From positions 955,607-1,019,606 of the forward strand of contig VZTI01002650.1 of NCBI GenBank assembly GCA_013397865.1: a stretch of 64,000 nt of DNA. The letters are read 5' to 3'. The notes beneath the pieces were generated by a model. The model searched no databases, was not told the origin of the DNA, and saw only the letters and a list, made by a program, of their open reading frames with translations. Below are positions 50,460-63,700 of the stretch, one piece after another (the first letter of the stretch is position 1; each line of letters starts with the position of its first letter). This stretch comes from Struthidea cinerea. Lineage: Eukaryota; Chordata; Aves; Passeriformes; Corcoracidae. The position numbers were made by a program, and so were the translations under genes.

Positions 50460-51918
50460 AAAGTGAGTTTACACCAGGGTTAACAAGACCATGCCTTCTT
50501 CGAGGTGTTTTTAATGAATATGCTATTTAAAAAATTGTGCTCTGGATTTCCTCCCCTTTCGAGCACTGTGAAATATACATGACTCTTCTAGGATCAGTGA
50601 AGCTGTCCTGATTAACAGAATCAAGCCTGAAGTATTCGACAGTATTTAAGCTACATACTCAGCAGCTGTACAGTGACTGTGCTGGTGATGTATTAATATA
50701 CATCAGCCGTAGATGAGACCGAGGGAGGTTTTTTTGTGGTTTCAGGCTGAGGGTGTAATCAGAGCAGAGTGCCGGGCTGTGATTGGAAACTGCAATGAGA
50801 AGGTGGCTTGGCTGAGCTAGTGAGGGAACTGTCTGAGGAAATGAAACTCCTCGTATCACATTCTCATCTGTAGGTCTTTTGAGCTGAGTAACTGAGGGTA
50901 TATACTAATGTAAGTGAGAGCAGAGCTTAGCTGTTCTAATCTGTACGGCTTTTTTCTTTCTGGATTGTGCAAGTGCAGCTTGTTTGCAAATCACAGAGCA
51001 AAATCTTGATATTACAGCACAGTTATGTCATCTGCTTAATTAGAGAGTCTGGCTTTAGCCCTGTGATGATAAATGCAGAATCCATTTTTTGTGGTGCTCT
51101 GTTTTCTTTTAAATCCTTCTCGCTTTAAGAGGGGAGAAAATTTTGGTCACGATCTTCCCTGTATTTGCCAATTGTTCCTCCTTCCCCTTGTATAGCCGTG
51201 CTACTGATAGAGCTGCAGATGTCCCTAGGTCTGGTCAGCCAGGAGATCCTCCACAGCGCTGGGCTTTGCCACCACCCATCCTCCAGTAGGTTTGTGTCCT
51301 GCCTGCAGCTGTACAGCTGCTCAAAGCACACCTCCCAGTCCTCATCACTTTTCTCCATGGAGCACTGTACCACATGTTCCCTAAAGGTGAAAGTCTCAAT
51401 ACCAATCCAACATATCTGAACAGTCAACTTCTTTGCCTGCTCTGGCTGCTTTTACTCCCCCTCCAGTGCTGGATCAGTAGAGCTGCATTTACATAGTGCT
51501 GCATCTGAACATCTCAGCTGAGACCCAGAGCTGAACAGCACCACTCTACACATCATCTCCTCACATTCCCCCCAAAATCCATACACACCCACAGCAATAC
51601 CTCCCTTTGGCCTCCAGACCGCTCACTGTTCCCAAGGGACAGATAAAACTGCCTGGCAGGAAGCTGCCCATCTTCCTTGTAGTGCATAATGATAGTGTGC
51701 TTTCTCCTCTCTGGGCTGACGCCTCCTCCTTCATTATTACTTTCAGCAAGACTATGCTAATGTTTGTTTTATGCATGAAGTGCCTACATAATTCACTCCT
51801 GAAAGTATTACACTCAAGTTACTACACCCAGTTGTTTTTTTGAAACCAAGAGAGCAATCACAGGTGGTCACAGATCTGCCCAGGACCTCACCAGTTTAAC
51901 ATTAAGGCATACTGACTT

Positions 51919-52572
51919 CTATCTCCTGTGGTGAGCATGGAAATGATGGGATGGCCTCAGGGCTGTCTTTTGACTGTCCAGCCCAAATGACACATCTAAG
52001 AATAATTCAGAACTGGCTGGAGGTTTGGACTCACAACCACAAGGAACAAGTTGGTGACAGGCATACAGCCACTCCACCCATGGCATGGCTGTAATGGCTG
52101 CATTGAATTTATTGCATATTATGAGTCTTGGAGGGGCTGGGCTTCTTGGTGCATTGACCAAGACACCATGTCCTGGGATGTTAATACCAGGACAGTGCAG
52201 CCCAATGACACATTTTTCAAGGAGTCGGTTTAAAACTACTAGCCTATCTTGCCACAGTGAGACATTCTTCATGTTCCAACTTCAAGTGCAGCACAGTGAT
52301 TTGAGAATGATACACTGGACATGCCATAGATACTGAGCTGTGACAGTGGAAGGCCTTTTTCTCCATGCCTCATAAACCAGCTGGACACTGAGATTCCCCT
52401 GTGAATGCACAGACTGCATTAGGAAAAGGAAATGATGGGCTAATGCCATATCAAGAGCTGTTGGAGCCAGCATTGGAGGGGCATTCCTTGCCCAGAATGC
52501 CATTCCTTGGCAGTTGCAGAGATGATACCAAGGGGAAGGGGAACAGGAAAGGAGTTCTCTTGAAAATAGCAT
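51919..52572 (-). pseudogene. Unidentified long open frame with one internal stop
   Basis: On the minus strand one frame stays open from 52572 down to 51919, broken only by a TGA at 52282-52284. The same frame is open for further codons upstream in AT-rich DNA. The product would be about 217 residues: the first 96 before the stop, then tryptophan-, proline- and leucine-containing sequence ending in a histidine/arginine-rich tail. I recognise no domain. It lies antisense within NHS intron 1. It could be an old gene or transposon remnant, or chance; the excess of open codons is suggestive, not decisive. Confidence 0.25.
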
Positions 52573-55500
52573 ATAATACAGTTTTGCATAATAATGTTGT
52601 ATATTACATTGAAAATTACATATTATTATATTAAAACATCTATGTTGGATTCAGGGAATATTAACAATGAATTAAAATTAATTAAAACTGGCATTTTTCC
52701 AGTAATGCTTATCGCTACTGCTGTCATTTTCACGAGGCCTTAACATTCTCAGCTCTGTTGCTGTTGCAATGGTGAACATTTTCAAGTATGTGTATACTTT
52801 GCTTAAAGAAAAGTACTTAAACTCCTCTGCTAAGCTACTGGTAAAGGCATTTACCTATGTGTTGCCCTTTGTTTTTGTCACTGTTCAGTGTGATTGGAAA
52901 ACCTTGTTAGGCACAATAAAGGACTGATTCTGGGTGGTCACAGGTCATCTTCAAAAACTCAAGGTCCCTTGCCTCTGCCTCCCCAGATGCTGCTTGTCCT
53001 TTCATCTTCCTTTTAAGCCTCTGGCCAGCCAGCATCTTGCAAATACGACTCCTTTCCCATCCTCTGACTGTAAGAGAAGTAAGGGTGAGAAATGTTTTTC
53101 TGTTCAGCTCCTGAACTAACTACTTTGCCCTTCTGCCACTCCAAGTACTTTACTGCTTTTCATCATAAGCAGCTCCAGGGTCTGCTTCTAAAGCAGAAAC
53201 AGGTGGGAATAACATGATTGTTGTCAGTCTGGCTGTTGCTTAGAGTTTTGTTGTTGCCAGCAAGAGAACTGAGCAGTGTGGTACTGCCCAGTTTTATTAT
53301 TAGATGCTTGATTATCTTGGTAATACGGAAACGCAGGAGAAGTGCTGGACTAGCGTGTAGGGACTCAGTGCCTCCATGGTTTATTTGGAAAGATGATTTC
53401 TCAGTCTAGGGGACTAGAGATCTGGCAGTTTAAGTGGAATATAGTACTTTCCAGAAACTGATGATGTAAGCCATCTTGCTTTCTGAATAATCGGTAACAA
53501 CGGGGCAGCAGATTTTGAAAGCCCTAGCTAATGAGATCCTTTTTGCACCCTGGCATCCCGGAGAATTCCACACATTCCAGGCTTTTTTTCGAAAGCATCA
53601 ATGTGTTACCAGTAGCCAATCTTTCTAAAAGCTGTATCATTTCCAGAAGTTGCCTGCTGTATCTTTGTTGCTCCACTTTTCCATTCCTGATCTTGTTATG
53701 TGCTAACAGTTAGTGATGCAGCCTCTTGCGAGTGTGGGGATCTCCCGTGTCGCTCTGCTCTTCAGAGGCCTCTGGATCTCTACAGTGAGCTCCGCTATAG
53801 GATTTGCTTCTTTCCTGAAGTGTCAGTATTGAGATAAAAAAGACAGCTGTGAACTGATTCTTTATCATTTTAGTCTCTGCATTAATTTATTCTGTTTGAT
53901 TGAAGTTGGTTACTGAGAACAGCCTGGCGAGTTTCACTCTTGCTTTTAGTCTCTTTCCTTGTGCTTTTTAGGTGGTTTTGTTTTGATTTTGTTTGGTTTG
54001 GGGTTTTTGTTAGTGTGGCTTTTAACCACACTGATATAATGCTTTTCTGTTTTGGGTTTTGAGCACTGCAGGGAAATGTTTAATCCATTATAAGGTTTTC
54101 ATGTGTTTTCTGCCACGATCCTGCCATTTTGGCAAAACATATATTGGACCCAAAGCTCATCAGATAATGCACCTCCTCCTTCTTAACTTAATGTGCTGAA
54201 GTCTCAATTGCTGTTGAAATGGAATCAAGAAACTGTCGTGTTTCCATCTCAGAATTCAGTTGCATCGTAAGACCATCCCAGGGTTAGGGTCATTGAGCAT
54301 CCTTGCAGAGATCTTCAGGGAGGTACATAAGACCTTAAGAGTAGATGCATCTTGAAAGAAAAATAAAAAGTCCAAGTTGTTGCACTTTATCTCAGCTTCT
54401 CAAGATCCTTGAGATTTAAAGTGCAATTTTCATTGTATGGATTTTCTGTGGTACCGGGGCACAGGTGTAGGTCTCCATGGGTTGGATACATTTACGCAAA
54501 AATATCTCAGGTACTGCTGGAGACAATCCAGAAGAGATTCCTTTAACTTTGTATTATAGCCCTCTATCGTTAATGAGCCTGTCTAAGTGTGAGGGTAGTT
54601 ACACTTTTAGAGGTACACAGTAATGTAACTTGGGGGACATGAAGCGAGAGGATGTATTCAGAGCTCCCTTTGCACACTAAAATTATGTTAATTGGCAAGT
54701 GCTTGTTGGGTGCAGAATAAAACCTCCAAAGAAAAGCAGCTGTACACTGGATATAATAATCCATCACCTTCAGCTTTGTGTTCTCTACCTACCTGAATGG
54801 AATGACTCAACCTCTTCACTTGTCCTTTTGGAAAAGGAGAAAGGCTTTGGTATTTACTTGCTAGGTTTGATTTCTTGGTGTTGTACTGGTCACTGTGTAC
54901 TCATTTGTGTCAGAGAACTCACCTCTCTGGTGCACTTGCCTGTAGTTTGCCCATGAATGCAAATAACCCAAGTTGTGGGTGTGGGAAAGTTGGAAAATGT
55001 CCTCAGTGCATGATTTCTTCTAAATGCAGAGGCTTGATGGCACATTAGCAGAGTGGAAAGGAGAGGGAGGCCAAAGCATGGGCTTTCCTTCTTACCTTTA
55101 CTGCTGTCAGAACAACAAAGGGACAGAGGAAGAAAAACCTGCTCCCTTAAGGATCCCATCCCCACTTTACCCTAGCATTCCCTAGAGCACCATTAGCTAG
55201 AGTACTGTCATTTAGGAGAGAAATGCCTTATCTTTGTCTACAGAACAATGATAGAAGACCTTTAACACACGAATATGACCATTCAGAGGCTTGGCTTGAG
55301 GTAATTTTTTCTCTTGCATTTAGTATGTGATAGAAGGTAATGGGATAGAATTTGTCAGGTGGCTTTGGCAGGGATGTAACTTTTTGAAAGCTGGGGTTGT
55401 CACCTTCAGTCATGTTAGCTTGTGGAATGCAGACTCTGGTCTCTTTGCAGATAAAAGCATAATGTAAAATCCTTTGTCCTGCCAAGGCCAATGAGAGGCT

Positions 55501-57675
55501 CAGTGGAAAGGCTCTGAGAGCTCAGTGCTCAGGTAGACTCACTAGACTTTATCTGGCACAGCCTGGTAACAGATGAAGAGCAGACAGCAGAGGTTTTCCT
55601 CCAAAACCATTCCCTGTTATAAAGGTGTAAATCTTCTAGAGTTTTGCTGAATGTCATTTACTTGGTCTTCCACTGGTGTAGCTCAGAAAGCCTTTGTCTG
55701 TTCTATAGCTCCTTGCTTGTCATTCCACAAAGAATATGTAAGCTAATGTACCAGGTTTGAATGTTTGGGGATTTTGTTGCTAGATGGAGAGCCTGCCAGT
55801 TAAAAAGCGTGATATCAAAAAACATTCAGTGCTTGATTTCTACCTCACTGCAGCTACACAGCTGTGTAATATCACAGTAGTTAGTGGAACTTCTTTCTGG
55901 CTCATGCTCAAGAGCCAAGCAAAAATCTCCAGTGGGTTTATTAGAAATTCTGCTGGGAACGTTTTAGCTCCTTTTTACACAGGAGCAAAACTGCAGAGAA
56001 GATAGAACCAGACCCATAAGAGACATAGACTTACTGTGGATCTAGTGGTTTAACAGAAATTATTTCTACAACCCCTTTAAAACTCCATGCTTCTATTTAA
56101 AAGCCTTCATAGCGTAATGTGTGTGTTCATACAGAAACGTAAGATGAATGTTCCGGTGAAATCAATGGAGTCATTCCTACTTTTGGTTAGTTCCCCTGCT
56201 CATACAGGAGAGATATGGTGATTAAGAAATAAACAGGCTCTGATAACATACTGAGGGCATGGGGAGGTCATTCACCTGTTGATTCAGATGCATAAGAGAT
56301 GTTTGTTTTCCTTTATGAACGATGAAGGGCCTGAAGTGTTTCCAAAAACTCTTGCACAGTTCTCAAATGTCTTTGGACTGAGGGAAGGACTTGCAGGAAG
56401 GAAATATAAATACCCAGTTTAAGGGTGCCACTCAGATGCTGTTCTGGATCAGCAGAATCAGGTTTTGTTGGGGTTTCTTACATAGGTTTACCTGTTCTGA
56501 GGCTTCAGTTCCAAGGATCAGATTAGGCTGGTCTGGCAGAGATGAGCAAAGGTACAGAAAAAGAATGGGAGCCAGTCCTTACTGATCCCTGCCATGAGCC
56601 AGTCCCAACTTCTCCTTCTCCATTCAGGCAAAAGCAGACTTCTCAAGTGTGTCTGTTTAAAGGCAGCACCTGGCTCTTCCTCTCTCCGAACTGGAGAGCA
56701 AAAGAGATCGGGTGCAGGGGAGTGACGGCTGTTTAAAAAAGCCCCTCATCTGACACATTTCCTTCACACATGTTGTACCTAAATCAAGCAGAGAGCCCCA
56801 GGGAATTCTTAATAGCAATGTTACAATGTCCAAAGTGGGGAAGAAAATAGGACCAGCTGATGTGAGTAATACACATATGTGTTTTAAAAGCATTGATGCA
56901 GGGTTGTGTGGTCGCCGCAGTCAGAGGGCTGGGATTTTTCAAAAGCTGCTCTTTCCAATCACTTGGCATCTCCATGTAATCAGAGGCTGACATCAGACTC
57001 TCGATTGGAACTACTTGAGCTATTAGGCTGTGAAGAGCAGAAACTCTCTGTGTTACCCAGTGTGTATGAGGGGGGAAGGTTTTTTCACTTCCTTTGATGT
57101 ATTAGCATCAAGAGAGGGAGTCTTCACTTCATTCCTAATTGCTTCTCGTCTTTGAATTTATATACCAATATGTAAGTAACTGCAAAGGGAGATAGCAGAA
57201 TTTATAAAAAGTTCAAAAAGGCAGGGCTTAGAGCATGATTAAAATAAAAGATAGCATACAGTGTATGCTGTTTTTAGCTGAAATATCTCCCTAGAATACT
57301 TTCCATTTACATTCTCATTATATCTAACTGTTTCTAATGCACTGCTTAGCTTAACAACTGGCATGTTTTTAGGGTAGATTTTATAGTAGATATACACCCA
57401 CTGTGTTCTTAACTTGAGACTTTAAATTGCAGTATCTGTATTGGACAATCTTTTCTTATACCTTCTTGGCTGAAGGCAGGAAAAAAGCAATACTGATAGG
57501 AACCTAATTAAGCCTGTAGTCTTATTACACCAGGAGCTGTGTGCTTGAAATGCCGCTGAATTCAATGAGTGCTGCGTGGCACTGCCATGTTAAGTCCCAG
57601 CAGAGAGTGACATTTTTTTTTAATAGGATCACTGTAATTCTTACAAAGCCACCATGGTTTTCTCTTTCTTTTCAG

Positions 57676-57840
57676 CTGCCAAGGCAGTTGGACTTTGAAC
57701 TACAGCCACTCAGACCGAGTCCCTGAGAAAGTTCGGAGGAGACGTCTTGCGAGTGTGTGCATGTGATTAAGGGGAATGAGCATGGGGCGGTGTGTTTGTG
57801 CTATAAATATGCACAGAGTCTTCAGGCCTCCGCAGCTTTT
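57676..57840 (+). other. Candidate alternative exon or promoter inside NHS intron 1
   Basis: A strong polypyrimidine tract followed by CAG at 57673-57675 looks like a 3' splice site. The following 100 bases carry several CpGs, unusual for this intron. A canonical CTATAAATA TATA box lies at 57801-57809 with a GGGGCGG box 16 bases before it. If spliced to exon 1 in phase 1 the frame would close after about 9 codons, so it is not the conserved exon 2. NHS is known to have alternative first exons, which makes an internal promoter plausible but unproven. Confidence 0.25.
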
Positions 57841-57891
57841 CCCCCTGCCTTCTCAAAGCATTTTTTGTCATCTTGACAATGTTTGAACAGG

Positions 57892-57921
57892 CTTTTAAGT
57901 TGACCTGACTTTTAAGTTGAC
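57892..57921 (+). repeat. Short tandem duplication (17-bp period)
   Basis: The 13-mer CTTTTAAGTTGAC occurs at 57892-57904 and again at 57909-57921, separated by four bases. It looks like a recent small duplication. Confidence 0.7.
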
Positions 57922-60670
57922 AGAGGGTGCGCTGGGGAGGAAAAGGTGCTAATCCTTCTTCTTGAAGATGTGTGTATCAGTGGCTACAGAACTGGGTCAT
58001 TTTTAGGAGCAGAATATGCAAGGTGCTTTGAAAAATTCCAGTGTGTCCAGAAGCTTTGGATTGCTTTAAAGGCAAAACTGGGCTCTCTGTTCATGCTCAA
58101 TTTTGCCTGATTTTTTTCCTTTTTTTTTTTTCCTCCAAAAAGGCATTACCAAGCATTGCTCTCTTCCGACTGTCCATGATTGCAGAAATCAGATCTTCAT
58201 GATGAATGAAATTCAAGATAGGCAGCAGTAACTCCCTGTGATGTTCAGAGGCAAACTTTTTACAGATGTTATACATGTTTCACTGCATCCAGAACTCAGT
58301 GAGATATGATAAGGGGCAATTTAATTTTAAGTGAAACAAGAGATTAATTATGATTTAATGCTTACCATGCAAATCAGACTGGGTCCAAAGAATGGATATT
58401 ATGCAGCTCCATTTTTTCTCACTGTAAGGTTTATTTACTTGCAGGAAAAAGAGGGCCAGATCTTGTCATGGGCATGGTCTTTTCTTTGGTGAAGTGGTTT
58501 TTGGTGAAGTGTTGCGTACAGGAGAAGAGTCAAGAGATGTATATTAATTAATTTCTAAAAAAAGAAATAATGTATCATGTATTGCCCACTGACTTTCACA
58601 TGCCCAGCCTTACCTCTGGAAGCTACATAGCTCTGCAAAGCCCAGCTTTTGAATGCAAGCTTTTTTTTTTTCCTTGGTTTTTTTTGGGAGGATGACTTTC
58701 TCATACTTATCTGAAACCCCTTCTGGCTGGTTCTGCTGCTTCAGGCTGTGCTAAACACAGCTCCCCTGGCCTTCCTGTACCCCAGCAGTTCAAATCATCA
58801 CAGAGGCTCCTATCTCACCACACTGAGGAGATCTCACCTCCCCTCCTGTATTGACTGTTCCCTGCAACAAGTATTGCTGCAGGACCCTGAGGTCTTGGTC
58901 TCTGCAGAAAATTGCCTGAAGCCTTGCACACGGTTAGCATGCCAAAGACAAATTTTCCCCATAAATTGGATTATCCTGGCAGCACTGTTTTTAGCCTCGT
59001 TTCTTATCTAAACATGTATTAAGGAATAGCACACACTGTGTGTATAGCAGGGAAGGGGGTGGGTGTGCCTGGGTATCTCACACCAGCCACGGAGAAATTT
59101 TATATTTGTTACTCAGCTACAATTTCAACTACATTGCCACAATGTAGAAATCATAAAAGAGGCTGCCAGGTAAAGGAGAGGACAGATTCTTCCTGCTCCA
59201 TTAGGAGGAAGGTCTTGTTCTTTATTAGAAACTAGAAAATCCACTGGGGAAAGAATCCCATATAAGTGTTCCAACCTAATAAAAAAAGTGCTCTAGTTGG
59301 AGCTCACATTTACTTCAATGTGAAAGTCAGTCTTTGCATGACATAAAAGCTGGAGAAAACCAGGCTTCATTAGTTCCGCTGCTTGCAAAACTGGTTGTTC
59401 GTATCCCTCTTTCCCCTCTAGAATTACTGATTATTTCTTTTCAATGTCAATATTGGTTTTTTGAAACTTATGCCTTGAATGACTTTCATTTTGTGCCATC
59501 CTATCCTTTACTCCTCTTCTCATGGTAGTTTCACAGGGGCTATACTTTTACTTCTGTCTTAACAGCAAAGATAACCTCCCCTCACTCCCTTCATGGTGTG
59601 AATAAACAGTATTAATTTTTACAACCGTGATTTATTCTCCATTGATTATCTTTAATGTGATGCTGTCTTGTTCAGTAAATAAAGTACCTGCTAAGATGTA
59701 ATTATCCCCCTCCCCCAAACATAACCTGCTTTTAATAGATGCTGTAAATGCACTCATTGTGCCTGGCACATTAAAAGCACTGGTTTAAGTTCCTGTACTT
59801 TCAAATTGCACTCTAGCTGAAGTGTATTTTGTGGCAATCATTACTCTGCTAATAGCTTAAAATAAGTATCACTACTTCATTACTTCCGTAGTATTTTTAG
59901 GCCTCTGTTACAGCTGCTACAGGCTTGTTACAGCCTTGGTGCCCTGACAGAGGTTGGATAAACTGTGCTCTGGACAAAACCCTCCTAAGGGAGACTAGGA
60001 CACTCACCTGAAGGTTTATCATTAATTATCTATTGCTGTTAGCTGATGTGAATCAGTGTCCAGACTGAAGTATGACCCAGGGTATTTACCCAGCTTGTGC
60101 TGTAAATGTTTTTAGGGACCTCTGTCAATACATGCAAAATTTAGAGTGCAATTCTGTCTCAGATCCAACAATAAAATCATCTGCCTACAGGTACATATGT
60201 AAATGAGCACCCGCATTTGAGAGGTGCTGTATCTGTAAATGAGTGAATGGGTTACAGCTACATTCAGCAGCTATAATGTGACTATTCATTTATAAAATTG
60301 TCCAAGTGGAACTTAACACAAATTATTAGTGTAGATTAAAAGTATGTTTCATTTATCTGCTTGTTCCTAAAAACCCAGTAGCATGGCAATTAGTTAAAGA
60401 AAATAAGAGGGAACTGCAAAATATCACAGCTCAGGCTGATTATTTATTTCCTTTCTGAATCCCGTTTGGCTTTTAATCTGTCTTGGTAAAGCAGCATCTT
60501 GGACTGTGAGACTAAAAGGTTCTGTCACTGTAAAATAAGTAAGTGTGCCCATTTTTGTGCAGACCTTTTTATACAAGAATTGAAATAGGTTTTCCTCAAA
60601 GAGGAAGAAAAACAAGAAGAGGTTCTTCCTCAAAATTCTGTGTGTCACTAGAGGAGGAACACCTTTGTGT

Positions 60671-60713
60671 ATACACATACACACACACACACACATATAT
60701 ATATACACACACA
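60671..60713. repeat. (CA)n/(TA)n compound microsatellite
   Basis: About ten CA units run into five TA units and then five more CA units. It is a standard dinucleotide microsatellite and likely polymorphic. Confidence 0.95.
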
Positions 60714-63700
60714 GAAACACTTATCTAGATAACAGAAGAACAACAGTGGAAAGATTGGACAACATAATATTGTTTGATAAATGGGAGAAGAAATTTACAA
60801 CCACATTAGCAATAAACTGGTCAAATGAGAGAAAATATTTCGTACTCCAGCTCTCATTACAGAGGTAAAAATTGAAGGTAATTGATGTATCTTGTTTTCT
60901 CCTTGTTTTGACTTTGTATCTTCATTCAAAAAGCATCTCATGGTTGAGTTCACTTCCTTCCCATCCCCTCCCTCTCACAATGGAAGATTAGTTTGGACTC
61001 CGAGACCATAATGGTATTGATTGAAAATCTTCTACTGGATATAATGGGTGATCAGAAGTGAGGTACATCTTGCTTAGGGATGTGGGAATTCTGCTGTTTG
61101 GTACTTGCATACTTGCAAGAGTAAAGACTTTGCTTTTGAAGGAACTGCCCCTGCTATATTACGGCAAGGGTTGAAAAATAAAACTAAAATGTAGAAAAGC
61201 CAAGTTAATGAAATTAAATCTTCCAGGAAAACAGATGGGTAAGTGAAAGGTAAAGCGCTGCAAGTCTACAGTGTCATTTGCAGATGCACTGAAGGAATGT
61301 GTGGTATTTATTTTTGCAAAGAGATGTCTTCCGTGCCTTTGTTCCCTTTTGAGACAGTTCAACCTTGAGCTTGTTAAATATATCTGTACAGAAGTTGGCA
61401 CATACTGACCTTGTTTGCTGCAGTCTGCTCTTCTGTAGCTTCTTGATTCTAGTGGCATGAGGCAGATGGACAGAGCCCTAGAGCTAAATGCTGGATAGCA
61501 TAATTAAGTGCTCTAGTATTGAAGGCTGGAGCTGACTGAGACAAGCTTTGGCTGATACTACAGTATTTCTTTGTCCAAGTTACATCTCCAGTGTCAAAGT
61601 AATTCTTGTTTTTTTCTTTCCGATCATATTCCTTCGGTATGAGGATGCTAAATTATATACCAGTATTATTTTCATTGACATAATACCGAGTTCTCTCTAC
61701 TGCTTCGTGCCCTGATAGCACTACGGGAACATTTTACAAATTTGTAGAGCTTGTGGAAGCTCACCTGAATTTTCCTTTCATATCTGTACAGCCTTTTCTC
61801 TGCTATGTTTTGGAGTCATGGTGGTCAGTTGTGAGTATCATGTGAATCCTGCTCCATGGAAGCCCCCTGCCAGTGTGGTCCTGGCCAAGCGCGTTTTGGA
61901 CACTGGAATGTGGTTTATGAGGAAACATAGCAGGTGGCTTTTAGGTGGACTCAGCTGCTATCTGTCAATAGCTGGTAGGTGTGTAGAGCAGACTCAGACC
62001 CATCCAGGTGCTGAACTCCTCCTGAGTGAGCTGAGAATGTTTAGTTTGCAGGCTGGAACTGAGGAGGAGGACCCAGCGGCTAAAATACTATTGCTTAGGA
62101 GACCTGGATTCATCCACTGACTTTTCATGAGGACTTCCAGGGAAGGTTGTTAGCGGCATTCAGATCACCAAGTTTTAGCACTCTAAACTTTGGGCCATCC
62201 ATCCTGTTCAAAGATGAGCTTGTCTTTCACTCTTGAGCAGGGAAAGTTTCTAGTTCACATGAGTCCCTTAAGTTCTGTGAATGTCACGGTGAGAAGTGGG
62301 TACTGCCACAGGCTTTTTGGCACTCTGTTCTCAGTCTTTGCAGAGTGACAGCACATCCTCCCTCTCAGAGGAGTTACCACACAAGCAGTGAGACTGAGTT
62401 GCGTTGTGGGGTGATAGATCCATGACACACAGACCTGTTTTGTAAATGACAGGCAATCTGCAAGGCTGAGACCCTTCCACATCAGGAGTGCTTCTGTCCT
62501 TCATGGACAAATGCTTTCAGGTGCCATATGAAGGCAGTATCCCCAGGTGGGATTCTCCAGTCTTACTTTTCAGCAAGCCAGGAGTCCTTGCAGGCTGGAG
62601 CTGAGGAGATCTGCAAGCCTTACTCTGTGAGAACTAACCTTAGCTTGGGCTGAGTTTGCAATTGCCAGTCTTTCTTTTGAGGCCTGGCTCATAGAGGAGA
62701 TTGAGCTTTCTTACATTACAGTGTGTCCTGGTTAATTACAGTCATGTAAAGATGAGGTTTTACCTTGGGACTTGGTTTAATTAAAAAACGGTGCTGGGAA
62801 GTTTATTAAACATTTATGTTCTATCTGGGTGCCAAGTACTAATGCTGGTTTTCTTCAGGTGCTCTCCCAGCTTCAGTCAAGAAGGGCCACCTGAATCTGA
62901 CATCTGCACTAATGAAAGGGGAGGGAGGACAGACTGTCATTCTCTGTCCAGCCTGGTTTGAGCCTGGCAGCTCATTTTTCACAGCTTGGGCTTGTGTCTG
63001 GGCTTTGGGGAAAGGTTTTTGCAGGTAGTAGTGTCAGAGGAAAAGTTGCAGTGCAGAACCTAACGCTTTCCCTGTGTAGCGGAAAAATCACGATCATGCA
63101 TGTGAAATGTGGACTTAGAGGAAGTTTGTGTGGGTGGTCTTGTTTTGACTCTTTCTGCCCCTCTCCCTTTCCCTTCCCACTCACGTATGCTGAAGTCTGT
63201 CATCTATTTAACTTGAGCTTTCGTAATAATCCTAGATAATATGCAACAAAAACAATAACAAGGTGCCTGGATATACAATCCCTCTGAACTGTAGAAGCCA
63301 CAAGATCTCCTAGACATGCTTTTTGTTAGTACTGGCTTGTGAGAGACCTAGCACTCCATGGTGCCCATCTGTTAGCAGCATGTTTAAATGTGATTAATGT
63401 GAAAGTTGCAAGAATTGCAATAGCTTTTGCTAGGCTACAAGATAATCTGTCACTGTTAATCTCTTGCAGTATTAAAAGCTTAATATAGTAAACCTAATGT
63501 TATGGAAAGCTGTAGCTTTGCTTTTGTTACCATCACCTTAGTGTATTATTAAACTACTATTAGCTTTTCTTCCGTGGTTCACAAGCATAGAGTGAGTGCA
63601 GATATCATGCACATGCAGAAGAATATTTAAATGATCATTTAGGTATGAAGGCTCTCAAGAAAGAGATTCTCCAGCATAAAAGGATTTTGGGGAACATTAG

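Noticed and set aside
61818..62120. 100-codon plus frame in NHS intron 1
   Set aside because: No similarity to NHS exon 2 or any family I know, and no convincing splice sites in phase.
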